Assembly (NCBI GenBank): GCA_019414515.1
Contig: DXLX01000012.1
Span: forward strand, 1-64,000
DNA from: Collinsella sp.
GTDB lineage: Bacteria; Actinomycetota; Coriobacteriia; Coriobacteriales; Coriobacteriaceae
Length of the DNA stretch: 64,000 nucleotides
Direction of reading: 5' to 3'
The position numbers and the translations under genes were made by a program. The notes beneath the pieces were generated by a model that was not told the origin of the DNA, made no database searches, and worked only from the letters and a program-made list of their open reading frames with translations. Below, one piece after another: positions 26,200-34,851 of the stretch (its first letter is position 1; each line of letters opens with the position of its first letter).

Positions 26200-27417
26200 A
26201 TGGATAGCGATGCCAAGCTGCAGATTCTGATTGAGGCATTGTCCGCAGCCGGAGTATCGGCGCTGGCAGTCGACGAGCGCGGTGGCGTTGTGATCTCGAC
26301 TATGAGTGACGCGGCACTCGAGCAGGATATCGCCGCTTTTGTTTCCGAGCGTCTCGCTCGCGTGGGCGATGGGGCGCGCCTGGTGATGGGCCACGAGGGC
26401 GTGCGGTTGAGCTTGACGGTGCGCCCGACGGCCAAGGAGCGCGGAGCGCTTTGGGTGGTCGTGGCGCATGAGGTGCGCGCCGCTGCGACGCATGCGGGCA
26501 TCGAGTGGCTCAATGCCGACGAAGTCGAGGCTCGCTACGCGTCGAGCACGTACGGCATCGTCGAAGATGCGGCGGCGGTCGCTGCCCCCGTACGTGGGAG
26601 CTATGCGCGTGGGGTGCCCCTTATGCTCGAGGGCGAGCTGGGCGCGGGGCAGGATCAGATTGCAAAACGCCTGTACCTGGATGGACCCTATGCCGATCAG
26701 CCCTTTGTGTCCGTTGCGCTCGATGAGCTTACGGATCGCGGCTGGCGCCATCTGCTCAAAAGTTCCGAATCGCCGCTATTCCAAACGGGGCTGACACTTT
26801 GCATGGGCGGCTGGCATGCTGTTGGCCCCCAACGTCTGCGCGAGCTCGTGTCCGCAATGATCGACACGGTGCTCGCAACTCGTTGCCATGTGGTGTTGAC
26901 GGCAAACGATATGCCGGGCGGCGGCGAAAGCGATCAGGCTGCTTTTGTAACCGAGCGTCTGGCCTGTGCAGTGAGTGTGGCGCCGGCGATTGCCGAGCAG
27001 GGCGGCGCGTCGGAAAAGGTTGCGCGCTATCTGGGGTATCTGGCAGATATGTTTAAGACGGGTGCCCCCATGTTGTCCGCCGCCGCGGCAGAGACGCTCG
27101 ATGCGTACCGTTGGCCCCGCAATTACCTGCAGCTGCGTGAAGTCTCTGAACGACTCTATATATTAGTGGGGGCGGGTACGGTGGAGCGTGCCGTGGCGAA
27201 AGAGGTGCTTGCCCAGGAGGACGTTATCAAGACCGCGACCTTTGGCGCCCCGGCGCTCGAAAGCGATTTGTACATCTTGCGTCCCCTGGCCGATACCGAG
27301 CGCGATGTCGCACGGTTGGTCCTGCAGCACCTTCACGGCAACAGGACACGTGCGGCAGAGGTGCTCGGTATAAGCCGCACGACTTTATGGCGCCTGCTGA
27401 AGGACAACGACCGCTGA
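26200..27417 (+). CDS. Sigma-54-activator-like regulator with degenerate ATPase and Fis-type HTH
   Basis: 405-residue protein. The N-terminal 120 residues have no motif I recognise. The central part lines up with an enhancer-binding-protein ATPase: GELGAGQD (145-152) sits where Walker A GExGxGKE should be, with Gln replacing the essential Lys, and WPRNYLQLREV (305-315) matches the WPGNVREL motif. The sigma-54 contact loop GAFTGA is missing. The C-terminal Fis-like helix-turn-helix NRTRAAEVLGISRTTLWRLL (381-400) is well kept. It probably binds DNA but neither hydrolyses ATP nor contacts sigma-54. The start at 26200 follows AGGGGC. No target operon is adjacent. Confidence 0.78.
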   Translation: MDSDAKLQILIEALSAAGVSALAVDERGGVVISTMSDAALEQDIAAFVSERLARVGDGARLVMGHEGVRLSLTVRPTAKERGALWVVVAHEVRAAATHAGIEWLNADEVEARYASSTYGIVEDAAAVAAPVRGSYARGVPLMLEGELGAGQDQIAKRLYLDGPYADQPFVSVALDELTDRGWRHLLKSSESPLFQTGLTLCMGGWHAVGPQRLRELVSAMIDTVLATRCHVVLTANDMPGGGESDQAAFVTERLACAVSVAPAIAEQGGASEKVARYLGYLADMFKTGAPMLSAAAAETLDAYRWPRNYLQLREVSERLYILVGAGTVERAVAKEVLAQEDVIKTATFGAPALESDLYILRPLADTERDVARLVLQHLHGNRTRAAEVLGISRTTLWRLLKDNDR

Positions 27418-27500
27418 GCGAGGCGCCGTGACCGCGTGCGGCGCGTGTGATACAGTCCAAAGAAGCATTGTTTCGATTGTGTTACGGCGTGCGGGGGAGT

Positions 27501-28076
27501 ATGGCGGAGACTTCAAAAACGAACCGAACAAAGCGAAGTGCGGCGCCGGTCGGCCGGCGTACGACTTCGCGGACGTGGGGCAAAAGCGCCTCGGGGTTCG
27601 ACGGCTCGTTCAAGCGCACAAAATATGGCTATCCTTCGGCAAGCGCTCGCTTGGCCATGCAGGCCGAGTCCTCGTTGTGGGGACGAAGGCGCGTGGTGGG
27701 CTCAAAGCTCAAGCACGATGGAACGCTTGGCTACATCAGCCGCGGTGCTGCCCGCCGTAGCGGCCTCAATCCTGCAGGCTGGCATCGTTACGTGCCGATC
27801 GTGGTCGTTGCCGCGATAATCGTCATCGCGCTCGCGGCGCTCGGATATGCCGGCGACGGCGCGAGTCTGGGCGCGATTTTCAAATCGCCTGAACTTGCGC
27901 ATGCTGGCACGGAGCTTGTTGAAGGCGCACAAGACCAGACGGGTGTGGCGCCCCAGCGCGGTATGGTCGCAGCTGCTGCCACCATTGCCGATGCTCAAAA
28001 GGACGAGGACGAACAAGGCGACGGCGCCAAAACGACTCACACGAACGAAACGACGACAACTCCATCGGCAAGATAA
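27501..28076 (+). CDS. Hypothetical single-pass membrane protein
   Basis: 191-residue protein I do not recognise. Residues 1-90 are basic and Ser/Arg/Lys-rich, with GRRTTSRTWGKSASGFDGSF and RRRVVGSKLKHDG. One transmembrane segment follows (VPIVVVAAIIVIALAALGYAG, about 98-118), then a polar outer tail rich in Ala, Asp and Thr. By the positive-inside rule the N-terminus is cytoplasmic. ATG 27501 is preceded by GGGGGAG; the frame is open 18 codons further. It lies 83 bases after the Fis-type regulator and may be co-transcribed with it. Confidence 0.6.
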   Translation: MAETSKTNRTKRSAAPVGRRTTSRTWGKSASGFDGSFKRTKYGYPSASARLAMQAESSLWGRRRVVGSKLKHDGTLGYISRGAARRSGLNPAGWHRYVPIVVVAAIIVIALAALGYAGDGASLGAIFKSPELAHAGTELVEGAQDQTGVAPQRGMVAAAATIADAQKDEDEQGDGAKTTHTNETTTTPSAR

Positions 28077-28152
28077 GTTGCGAGTGGGGCAGCAAATATG
28101 GGACGGGGCCTTTTAGCTGCCCAAGACAGTGGCTCACTCGATGTCAGGCACC

Positions 28153-28300
28153 AACAGCGAGCGGGCCGCATTTGCGCCAAGGTGACGTGAAATGAGAGGG
28201 CGCTGACCTTTTGGTCGCGCCCTCGAAATTGAACGTCAGATTGGCGTTAATGCGGCTCGCGCAGCGTCAACGGGTCCGCCGTTCGTTAGAACGGCGGAAC
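28153..28300 (-). repeat. Type II palindromic repeat, copy c, overlapping the nitroreductase stop
   Basis: 148 bases, the near-identical inverse of 23724-23871. On the minus strand it begins GTTCCGCCGTTCTAACGAAC; the nitroreductase reads into it, so CCG-CCG-TTC-TAA supplies its last three codons (Pro-Pro-Phe) and stop. Confidence 0.88.
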
Positions 28301-28813
28301 ATACACCACGTTGTCGCGGCGAGGCTTGGCCTTGGGGAGTGCGTCCTCGGCGTAGCCCAGAATGCAGTTGCCAACACCGCGCAGGCTTCCGTCGGCGGGC
28401 AGGCCCCAGCTGGCCAGCAGCTCCAGGCCCTCGGGCGAATCGAAAACCTCGTGGGCGCGATGAATCCAGCACGAATCAACACCCAGCGCATAGGCAGCAT
28501 TGAGCAGGTTGCCCATGGCAAGCGAACCGTCTTCCAGATGCGTGGGCACGCTGCGGTCGACCAGTACCACCACAACGGTTTTGGCACCGTAGAAGGGATC
28601 GCCGTTGCTGCCCATGACTTGCGCATTGAGTTGCGAGAGACGCTCGACGGTCGCGGGGTCGGTGACGGCGACGAACGTGACCGGCTGACGCCCCATGCCG
28701 CTCGGCGCGTACTGGCCTGCCTCGATAATGCGTGCGAGCTTTTCTGCCTCGACGGGGCGATCGCTGTAGTTGCGGCAGCTACGGCGATGGATGAGCGCTT
28801 CGATGGTCTCCAT
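28286..28813 (-). CDS. Nitroreductase-family FMN oxidoreductase
   Basis: 175-residue flavin enzyme of the NfsA/NfsB fold, which reduces nitro, quinone or related groups with NAD(P)H. The FMN-binding start HRRSCRNYSDRPVEAEKL and AGQYAPSGMGRQPVTFV are clear, as are the central ALGVDSCWIHRA and the nucleotide region GVGNCILGYAED. METIEALIHRR at 28813 is taken as the start because AGGAGAACCC precedes it; the frame stays open over 150 codons upstream but without coding character. The last residues VPPF and the stop codon come from a repeat element. Confidence 0.87.
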   Translation of the reverse strand: METIEALIHRRSCRNYSDRPVEAEKLARIIEAGQYAPSGMGRQPVTFVAVTDPATVERLSQLNAQVMGSNGDPFYGAKTVVVVLVDRSVPTHLEDGSLAMGNLLNAAYALGVDSCWIHRAHEVFDSPEGLELLASWGLPADGSLRGVGNCILGYAEDALPKAKPRRDNVVYVPPF

Positions 28814-29025
28814 GGGTTCTCCTAGCGATGACGTTGCAGATGCTCCGTTCTTACCCGTCGTGCCGTAGCCGTAATCGCGCAGAGGGCCCAAACAGCAATA
28901 GCCACCAATCGGAAAAGTCGGCTTGCATAAAACTGCGGCAAGAATGTGAGAAACTGATGAGATGGTTAAACGTTTTATCCCGTCTACCCTGCGGTTTTTT
29001 ACCACTTGCCTAAAACAGGGGCGCA

Positions 29026-29037
29026 TATCAATTGATA
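29026..29037. promoter_or_regulatory. Perfect 12-bp palindrome in the 294-bp divergent spacer
   Basis: TATCAATTGATA lies 71 bases before the start of the 96-residue protein gene, in an AT-rich block. It could be an operator. The rest of the spacer (28814-29107) holds no gene or repeat I recognise. Confidence 0.3.
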
Positions 29038-29107
29038 AAGGTTTTACTAAAGGGGTACCAACGTTAATCAATGCGCTGTGGTGGCGCTGGGCCAGGAGGT
29101 AACTATC

Positions 29108-29398
29108 ATGTTCCAGGCTGGAGATGTCGTCGAGACTGACTTCGAAGGATTTCTGAAGCTGTTGCGTTCCAAGACGCGCGCTTTCGTGTCGATCAACGAT
29201 CACGAGTACTACATCACGCACACCGATGGCTATTGGCGTGTTCAGGATTGCGAGACCCTCAACGATAAGGGCCACTTTACTGATTGCTCCGAGCTGGTCA
29301 ACACGGTCTGCGAGGTCGTCGAGCTACCTTGGATCTGCGGCAAGAGCCTGCACGACAGCTTTGCGGGCGCAACGGTCTACGAGGCCGTCGCTGCCTAA
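29108..29398 (+). CDS. Hypothetical protein, 96 residues
   Basis: Small soluble acidic protein I do not recognise: FQAGDVVETDFEGFLKLL, then SINDHEYYITHTDGYWRVQD, then SELVNTVCEVVELPWICG and AGATVYEAVAA. It has three cysteines and no membrane segment, and a possible beta-rich core. ATG 29108 follows AGGAGG at ideal spacing, and a strong terminator follows, so it is surely a real gene. The neighbours (nitroreductase, MarR) give no hint of function. Confidence 0.75.
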   Translation: MFQAGDVVETDFEGFLKLLRSKTRAFVSINDHEYYITHTDGYWRVQDCETLNDKGHFTDCSELVNTVCEVVELPWICGKSLHDSFAGATVYEAVAA

Positions 29399-29426
29399 CG
29401 GGCAAATACATCGCTATTCTCGCGTG

Positions 29427-29462
29427 ACCGCCGGCGCCGCCCCCGCGCCGGCGGTCTTTTTT
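29427..29462 (+). terminator. Terminator after the 96-residue protein gene
   Basis: An 11-bp perfect stem (ACCGCCGGCGC and complement) is followed by C and six T, 28 bases after the stop. Confidence 0.92.
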
Positions 29463-29504
29463 GTCGATATGCTTATGTAGAGCCGACCATAAACAACGAG
29501 CGTA

Positions 29505-29563
29505 TTGACGATAGTCAAAACTCGGACTAATGTAGAGATATAAATTGGTCAAAACTCGGACTA
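29505..29563 (+). promoter_or_regulatory. marR promoter with duplicated operator
   Basis: TTGACG (29505-29510), a 17-base spacer and TAATGT (29528-29533) form a promoter. GTCAAAACTCGGACTA is repeated exactly at 29514-29529 and 29548-29563, 34 bases apart. Copy 1 covers the spacer and the first bases of the -10; copy 2 lies downstream near the expected leader. The first copy is a palindrome in outline (TAGTC-N8-GACTA). This fits autoregulation by the MarR protein encoded next. Confidence 0.65.
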
Positions 29564-29579
29564 TCGAATGGTGGGAGAG

Positions 29580-30080
29580 ATGAATAGTGCAGTTAGCCTG
29601 GTCGATTTCGACCGGATGCTTAACGGGCTTGACCGTATCTATTCGGAGTTCGCGCGTACCTGCGGTCTTTCGGACTGCGCCTACTGGATGCTCGTCGACA
29701 CGAGTGCAGCGGGCGGAAGCGTTGCCGTGAGTCGGCTGACGAGTGAATGGTTCTACAGCAAACAGACCATCAATTCGGCGATCAAGACGCTTAGGGCGCG
29801 AGGGCTTGCGACGTTGGAGTTTGCCGAGGGCAGTCGTAAGAACAAGGTTGTGCGATTGACCGAAGAAGGCGTGCGGTTTGCCAAGCGCTACGCGTTACCG
29901 GCGCAAAAAGCCGAGCAACAGGCATTCGAAGCGCTCGAGCCGTGGGAACAGCGCGAGATCATGCGCCTGGTCGGTAAATTCTCCCATGTTCTGAACGAAG
30001 AGTGCGAGGCATTTAAACGGCAAGTGGCCGCCGAGAACGAGGCTGACGATAAGGGCGAGGGGGACACATGCGACTCTTAA
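29580..30080 (+). CDS. MarR-family transcriptional regulator
   Basis: 166-residue winged-helix repressor. SVAVSRLTSEWFYSKQTINSAIKTL is the recognition helix region, and LEFAEGSRKNKVVRLTEEG the wing. MarR proteins usually repress efflux genes until a toxic ligand binds. Here the 3' end overlaps the first ABC exporter gene by 13 bases, so the regulator and exporter form one operon. The operator repeats upstream suggest it controls its own promoter and so the exporter. ATG 29580 lies just after GGGAGAG (tight spacing); ATG 29568 has none. Confidence 0.92.
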   Translation: MNSAVSLVDFDRMLNGLDRIYSEFARTCGLSDCAYWMLVDTSAAGGSVAVSRLTSEWFYSKQTINSAIKTLRARGLATLEFAEGSRKNKVVRLTEEGVRFAKRYALPAQKAEQQAFEALEPWEQREIMRLVGKFSHVLNEECEAFKRQVAAENEADDKGEGDTCDS

Positions 30081-31804
30081 TGAGGTTTATGAGGCCGTAC
30101 CGCGGTCTGATTGCGGTGACGCTGTTTGCGGTGCTGATAGATAACGTCGGTACGCTGTTGGTTCCCACGATGCTGGCGAACATGGTCAACACCGGTATTA
30201 CCACGGGCGATGTCGACTATATTTTACGTAACGGCCTGTACATGCTTATCGCGACCGGCATGGCCAGCGGCGGCACGGTGCTGGGCTGCTATCTTTCGGC
30301 GCGCCTGGCCGCCAACGTGGCCTGCGATATCCGCAATGCCGTGTACGACAAGTCGCTCGAGCTGTCCGCCAGCGACTTTGAGCGCTTTGGCACGGGTTCG
30401 ATGATCACACGCTCGCTCAACGACATCAACGTGATTCAGCAAGCTGTCCTTCAGACGATTCAGCTGGTGTTGCCGGTGCCATTCTTGGCCGTGGCAGGCA
30501 TCATTTTTGCTTGGTTCATCGATCCCGCCATGGGCACGCTGCTGGGCGTGGTGGTTGCGATCGTGCTGGTGGCGGCGGTCTTTACGGTGGCTAACGCCGC
30601 GCCGATTTTTATGCGCCTGCAGAGCTTTATCGACCGCATGAACGTGGTGCTGCGCGAGAACATCGTGGGCGTGCGCGTCATCCGCGCATTTAACAAGGAG
30701 CGCCACGAGGAGCAGCGCCTGGACGAGGTGTTTAGCGATTACGCGGCCAACGCCATCAAGGTCAACCACCTGTTTGTGGGCCTCGACAGCTCCAGCTTCT
30801 TTTTGATGAACATCGCCGAGGTGGCGGTGCTGTGGGTGGGCGGCAACCGCGTGGGCGTCCACGCCATGCAAATCGGCAGCATTTCGGCCGTGTTGGAATA
30901 CGCGATCCTGATTCTTTTCTTTGTGATGATGGCGCAGATGGTGATTCTGACGCTTCCGCGCGCCGCGGCGTGCCTCAACCGTGCGCAGCAGGTGCTCGAA
31001 ATCGAGCCGAGCATCGTGGACGGCAAGGCTACGCTGGGCGACGGGGCGCCTGAGTCCGCAGACGGAGCCGACGCGGTCGCCGTGTTCGATCATATGTCGT
31101 TTCGTTTTGACGACGCCGACGAGGACACGCTGTGCAATCTGAGCTTTACCTGTCGCCGCGGTCAGACGACCGCGATCGTCGGCTCGACGGGCTCGGGCAA
31201 ATCGACGGTGGCCAAGCTCCTGCTGCGCTTCCACGATGCCACCAAGGGCGCCATTCGCCTAGACGGCGTCGACCTGCGCGAGCTTTCGCAAGGCGAGATA
31301 CGCGGGCGCATTGCCTATGTGCCGCAAAAGGCATGGCTGTTCTCGGGCACCGTGGCAAGCAATCTGCGCTTTGGCAATGAAGACGCAACTGAGGCCGACA
31401 TGCTTCATGCGCTCCAGGTTGCCCAGAGCACCTTTGTGCTCGATCAGCCGCAGGGGCTCGATACGCCGGTATCCCAGGGCGGCACGAACTTTTCGGGCGG
31501 TCAGCGCCAGCGTTTGGCAATCGCCCGTGCGCTCATGAAGCGTGCCGATCTGTATATCTTCGATGACAGTTTTTCGGCCCTGGACTTTAAGACCGATGCG
31601 GCACTGCGCCATGCGCTGCAGGACGAGACGCGCGATGCCGCGGTGCTCATCATCGCCCAGCGCATCTCGACGATCTTGCACGCCGACCAGATCGTCGTGC
31701 TCAAGGACGGCGAGGTTGTGGGCTTGGGCACGCATGGCGAGCTTATGGAAACCTGCGAGGTGTACCGCGCCATCGCGGAATCGCAGATGAAGGGAGGTGA
31801 GTAG
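30068..31804 (+). CDS. Heterodimeric ABC exporter, subunit with degenerate Walker B
   Basis: 578-residue membrane-ATPase half-transporter (six-helix domain, then nucleotide-binding domain). Walker A GSTGSGKST and the signature FSGGQRQR are intact, but Walker B ends YIFDDSFSALD, with Asp in place of the catalytic Glu, the mark of the subunit carrying the degenerate site in TM287/288- and BmrCD-like exporters. It pairs with the next gene, whose Walker B is canonical. Likely exports drugs, lipids or peptides; the substrate is unknown. Start 30068 overlaps the marR end, with AGGGGG upstream. Confidence 0.93.
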   Translation: MRLLMRFMRPYRGLIAVTLFAVLIDNVGTLLVPTMLANMVNTGITTGDVDYILRNGLYMLIATGMASGGTVLGCYLSARLAANVACDIRNAVYDKSLELSASDFERFGTGSMITRSLNDINVIQQAVLQTIQLVLPVPFLAVAGIIFAWFIDPAMGTLLGVVVAIVLVAAVFTVANAAPIFMRLQSFIDRMNVVLRENIVGVRVIRAFNKERHEEQRLDEVFSDYAANAIKVNHLFVGLDSSSFFLMNIAEVAVLWVGGNRVGVHAMQIGSISAVLEYAILILFFVMMAQMVILTLPRAAACLNRAQQVLEIEPSIVDGKATLGDGAPESADGADAVAVFDHMSFRFDDADEDTLCNLSFTCRRGQTTAIVGSTGSGKSTVAKLLLRFHDATKGAIRLDGVDLRELSQGEIRGRIAYVPQKAWLFSGTVASNLRFGNEDATEADMLHALQVAQSTFVLDQPQGLDTPVSQGGTNFSGGQRQRLAIARALMKRADLYIFDDSFSALDFKTDAALRHALQDETRDAAVLIIAQRISTILHADQIVVLKDGEVVGLGTHGELMETCEVYRAIAESQMKGGE

Positions 31805-31805
31805 C

Positions 31806-33812
31806 ATGACCGAGGAGCTCAGGAAGCAGGCCAGCGTTGATGACGCCGTTGCCGCGGGACTGGTTGAGGAAACGGCTGCCGTAGCACCCGAGCTGGACGA
31901 GGCCGCCAAGGCTGCAGCCGAGCGCGAGGCTCGCCGCCAAGCGCTCTACGAGGAAAACGAACGCGCCGAGGACGAGCGCGCCCGCGCTGAGGCAGAGCGC
32001 ATGCGCGATGTGGACGACGAGGACGAGGACGAGAAACCCCGCGACACCTGGGCGACGGTGCGCCGCCTGTGGAGCGAGGCTGCCGGTGACCATTGGCGCT
32101 TCTATATCGTGTTCGCGAGCATCGTGTTCTATGCCATCTTTAACACCGCTGCGCCGGCATATAGCGCCCGCGTGATCGATGAGCTGTGGGGCCACATTCA
32201 GGTGGCGTTTGCCAACGACACCACCTTCAACATCACCTGGGAGAACTGCGGCAGGACCATCTTCATCTACTTTATGATCTGGACGGCCGCTGCCTCGTTC
32301 TACGCGCTCCAGAGCTTTTTGATGTCGAGCGTGGCCGAACGCCTTAACCTGCACCTGCGTAACCGCATCGCTCAAAAGCTCAACCGTCTGCCGCTTGCCT
32401 TCTTTGATGCGCATCGTCCCGGCGAGGTCGTTAGCCGTGCGACCAACGACTTAGACAAGATGTCTGAGAGCATGCAGCGCGGCTTGCTGCAGCTTCTGGT
32501 GTCGATCGGTACCGTGGTGGGCGCCGTGAGCGTGATGTTCGTGTTTAGCGTGCCGCTCACGCTTGTCTTTTTGTTCTTTACGGCGCTTTCGCTGCTGGTG
32601 ACGAAGGTCGTTTCGCGCCGCACGCACGATGTGACGGGCGAGCGCCAGGAGTGGGTGTCCAAGATTACGAGCGCGGTCGAGGAAGGCTACTCGGGCCGTC
32701 TGGTGATTCGTGCGTTCAACCGTGAGCGCCAGAGTTCTGCCGAGGTGCACGAGGCTTCGAAGGAGCTGGCGCGCGTGAGCACCAAGGCCGACTTCATGAT
32801 TAACGCCGTCGGCCCCGCGGTGCGCTTTATCGGCCGCCTGGCGCAGATCGTGATTGCGCTGGTGGGCTGCAGCATGCTGGTTGCTGGCCACATGACCGTC
32901 GGCGTGTTCCAGGCGTTCTTCCAGTTTATCTACGAGGCATCCGAGCCCATGACGCAGCTGTCATTCACTTTCAACTCGCTGCAGAGCGCGCTGGCGAGTG
33001 CGGAGCGCGTGTTCGACCTGCTCGATGAGCCCGAGATGGAAGCCGATCCGTTGCCGGCGGCCGCCGCCAAGCTGCCGGGCAAGGTGGAGGGCCGTATTGC
33101 CTTTGAACACGTGCGTTTTGGCTATGCGCCCGACAAGCCGCTCATGCGCGACGTGTCGTTTACCGCCGAGCCGGGCCAAAAGATCGCGGTGGTGGGAACC
33201 ACGGGTGCGGGTAAGACCACGCTCATCAATCTGCTCATGCGCTTCTACGAGATCGACGGTGGCCGCATTACCCTCGACGGTGTGGACACGAGCCGCATGG
33301 ACCGCGGCGAGCTGCGCCAGCAGTTTGGCATGGTGTTGCAGGACGCCTGGCTGTTCGATGGCACCATTGCCGAGAACATCGCCTATGGCTGTCCCGAGGC
33401 GACGCGCGAGGAGATTGTCGCGGCCGCACGTGCCGCTCAGGTCGACTTCTTTGTGCGCACTATGCCGCAGGGTTACGACACGCGTGTGGCTAACGATGCC
33501 GAGAGCATCAGCCAGGGCCAACGTCAGCTGCTGACCATCGCGCGTGTGCTGCTCAACAACCCGGCGATCCTCATCCTGGACGAGGCGACGTCGAGTGTGG
33601 ACACGCGCACCGAGCTCGCCATCGGCCGTGCTATGGACGCGCTCATGCGCGGGCGCACGAGCTTTGTGATCGCGCACCGTCTGTCGACGATCGTCGATGC
33701 CGACCTCATCCTGGTCATGGACCACGGCAATATCATCGAGCAGGGTACGCACAAGGAGCTGCTGGCTGCCGAGGGCGCTTACGCCGACCTCTACCTAAGC
33801 CAGTTCGCATAA
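31806..33812 (+). CDS. Heterodimeric ABC exporter, subunit with canonical Walker B
   Basis: 668-residue half-transporter. An unusual N-terminal extension of about 75 residues is highly charged and helical (AAEREARRQALYEENERAED, then DDEDEDEKPRD), probably cytoplasmic. Then comes the six-helix domain and the ATPase: Walker A GTTGAGKTT, Walker B ILDEATSSVD with catalytic Glu, but a degenerate signature SQGQRQ. Together with the preceding subunit it forms one competent ATP site. The start at 31806 follows GGGAGGTGAG; the GTG at 31797 overlaps the ribosome site. Confidence 0.93.
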   Translation: MTEELRKQASVDDAVAAGLVEETAAVAPELDEAAKAAAEREARRQALYEENERAEDERARAEAERMRDVDDEDEDEKPRDTWATVRRLWSEAAGDHWRFYIVFASIVFYAIFNTAAPAYSARVIDELWGHIQVAFANDTTFNITWENCGRTIFIYFMIWTAAASFYALQSFLMSSVAERLNLHLRNRIAQKLNRLPLAFFDAHRPGEVVSRATNDLDKMSESMQRGLLQLLVSIGTVVGAVSVMFVFSVPLTLVFLFFTALSLLVTKVVSRRTHDVTGERQEWVSKITSAVEEGYSGRLVIRAFNRERQSSAEVHEASKELARVSTKADFMINAVGPAVRFIGRLAQIVIALVGCSMLVAGHMTVGVFQAFFQFIYEASEPMTQLSFTFNSLQSALASAERVFDLLDEPEMEADPLPAAAAKLPGKVEGRIAFEHVRFGYAPDKPLMRDVSFTAEPGQKIAVVGTTGAGKTTLINLLMRFYEIDGGRITLDGVDTSRMDRGELRQQFGMVLQDAWLFDGTIAENIAYGCPEATREEIVAAARAAQVDFFVRTMPQGYDTRVANDAESISQGQRQLLTIARVLLNNPAILILDEATSSVDTRTELAIGRAMDALMRGRTSFVIAHRLSTIVDADLILVMDHGNIIEQGTHKELLAAEGAYADLYLSQFA

Positions 33813-33813
33813 G

Positions 33814-33843
33814 GTGACAAAGGGGCAGTCCCGCATGCCACAT
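33814..33843. repeat. Decayed type VI palindrome after the ABC exporter
   Basis: GTGACAAAGGGGCAGTCCC starts directly after the exporter stop codon, matching the left arm and centre of 62807-62835. The right arm is replaced by GCATGCCACAT. Confidence 0.55.
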
Positions 33844-33850
33844 CGAAAAG

Positions 33851-33887
33851 AAGGCGCGCCGGGGGCGGATTCCCCAGCGCGCCTTTT
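33851..33887. terminator. Bidirectional terminator, ABC exporter / cysE
   Basis: Stem AAGGCGCGC / GCGCGCCTT (9 bp) is followed by TTTT on the plus strand, and AAAAG precedes it, serving the other strand. Confidence 0.8.
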
Positions 33888-33923
33888 GTGTTGGCGTTCA
33901 TGCTGTGGCGGCTGCCCGCGGCC

Positions 33924-34628
33924 TTAGCGCTCGTCCACGAGCTTGGCGACGAGGGCTTTGAGCTCGGCCACCTCTTGCTCGAGTTCCTTGACGCGACGGG
34001 CGTTTTCGGTGATGCCCTGACGGTTGAGGGCGCTCTGCTCGGCGGCATCGTCGGGCATGTACTCGCGATGCTGCTTGGCGTCGAAGCTCTCCTCGAACAC
34101 GCGGCAGCCGTTGCGCTTGATGATGCGCCCAGGCACACCCACGACGGTGCAGTTGTCGGGCACGTCCTTGACGACGACCGAGTTGCCGCCGATCTTGACG
34201 TTGTTGCCGATGCGAATGTTGCCGAGCACCTTGGCGCCCGTGCCCACGGTGACGTTGTTGCCCAGGGTGGGGTGGCGCTTGCCGGTCTCGTTGCCGGTGC
34301 CGCCGAGCGTAACGCCCTGGTAGAGCACGCAGTTGTCGCCCACGACGGTGGTTTCGCCGATGACGACGCCCATGGCGTGGTCGATAAAGAAATGCTTGCC
34401 GATTTGTGCGGCGGGATGAATCTCGACGCCGGTGATGTGGCGGGTGATTTGCGAGAGCACACGGGCGAGCGAGCGATGACCGTGCTCCCAGAGCCAGTGC
34501 TCGGGCACGTGGTTCCACTTGGCGTGCAGGCCAGGATAGGAAAGGAAGATGACCAGACCGCTTTGTGCGGCGGGGTCCTGCGCCTGGACGGTCTTGATGT
34601 CCTCGCGAATGGTATTGATAAAGCTCAC
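33924..34628 (-). CDS. cysE: Serine O-acetyltransferase CysE
   Basis: 234-residue left-handed beta-helix acetyltransferase making O-acetylserine, the precursor of cysteine. The N-terminal helices contain TIREDIKTVQAQDPAAQSG, then the hexapeptide region EIHPAAQIGKHFFIDHAMGV and GETTVVGDNCVLYQGVTLGG, with VVGVPGRIIKRNG at its end. The C-terminal tail is a charged coiled coil (KELEQEVAELKALVAKL). I chose the GTG at 34628: AGGGAGGG stands 6 bases before it and this gives the usual N-terminus; longer starts cross a low-quality leader. No cysK is adjacent. Confidence 0.93.
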   Translation of the reverse strand: MSFINTIREDIKTVQAQDPAAQSGLVIFLSYPGLHAKWNHVPEHWLWEHGHRSLARVLSQITRHITGVEIHPAAQIGKHFFIDHAMGVVIGETTVVGDNCVLYQGVTLGGTGNETGKRHPTLGNNVTVGTGAKVLGNIRIGNNVKIGGNSVVVKDVPDNCTVVGVPGRIIKRNGCRVFEESFDAKQHREYMPDDAAEQSALNRQGITENARRVKELEQEVAELKALVAKLVDER

Positions 34629-34851
34629 CGGCCGCCCTCCCTTAGCGCCATGGCAATGCGATTCAATAAAGTATAGCGATTCGCTAGGGATTAGGAAGAA
34701 CAATCTTGGCGGCTTTGCGCGACAGGTGTCAGTTATGCAAACTTGCTGGTAATGAAGTAAGACTTTTGAGGGGTTTGGCCCGTGCTCGCGCCGCAACCGT
34801 ATACTGGTCAACTTGGACGTATCCGCGCCCACAACTGAGAGGTTTTACTTC

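Noticed and set aside
28153..28300. Type II repeat as part of a coding gene
   Set aside because: Apart from the last three codons of the nitroreductase, no sensible reading frame crosses it, and it recurs in other non-coding gaps.
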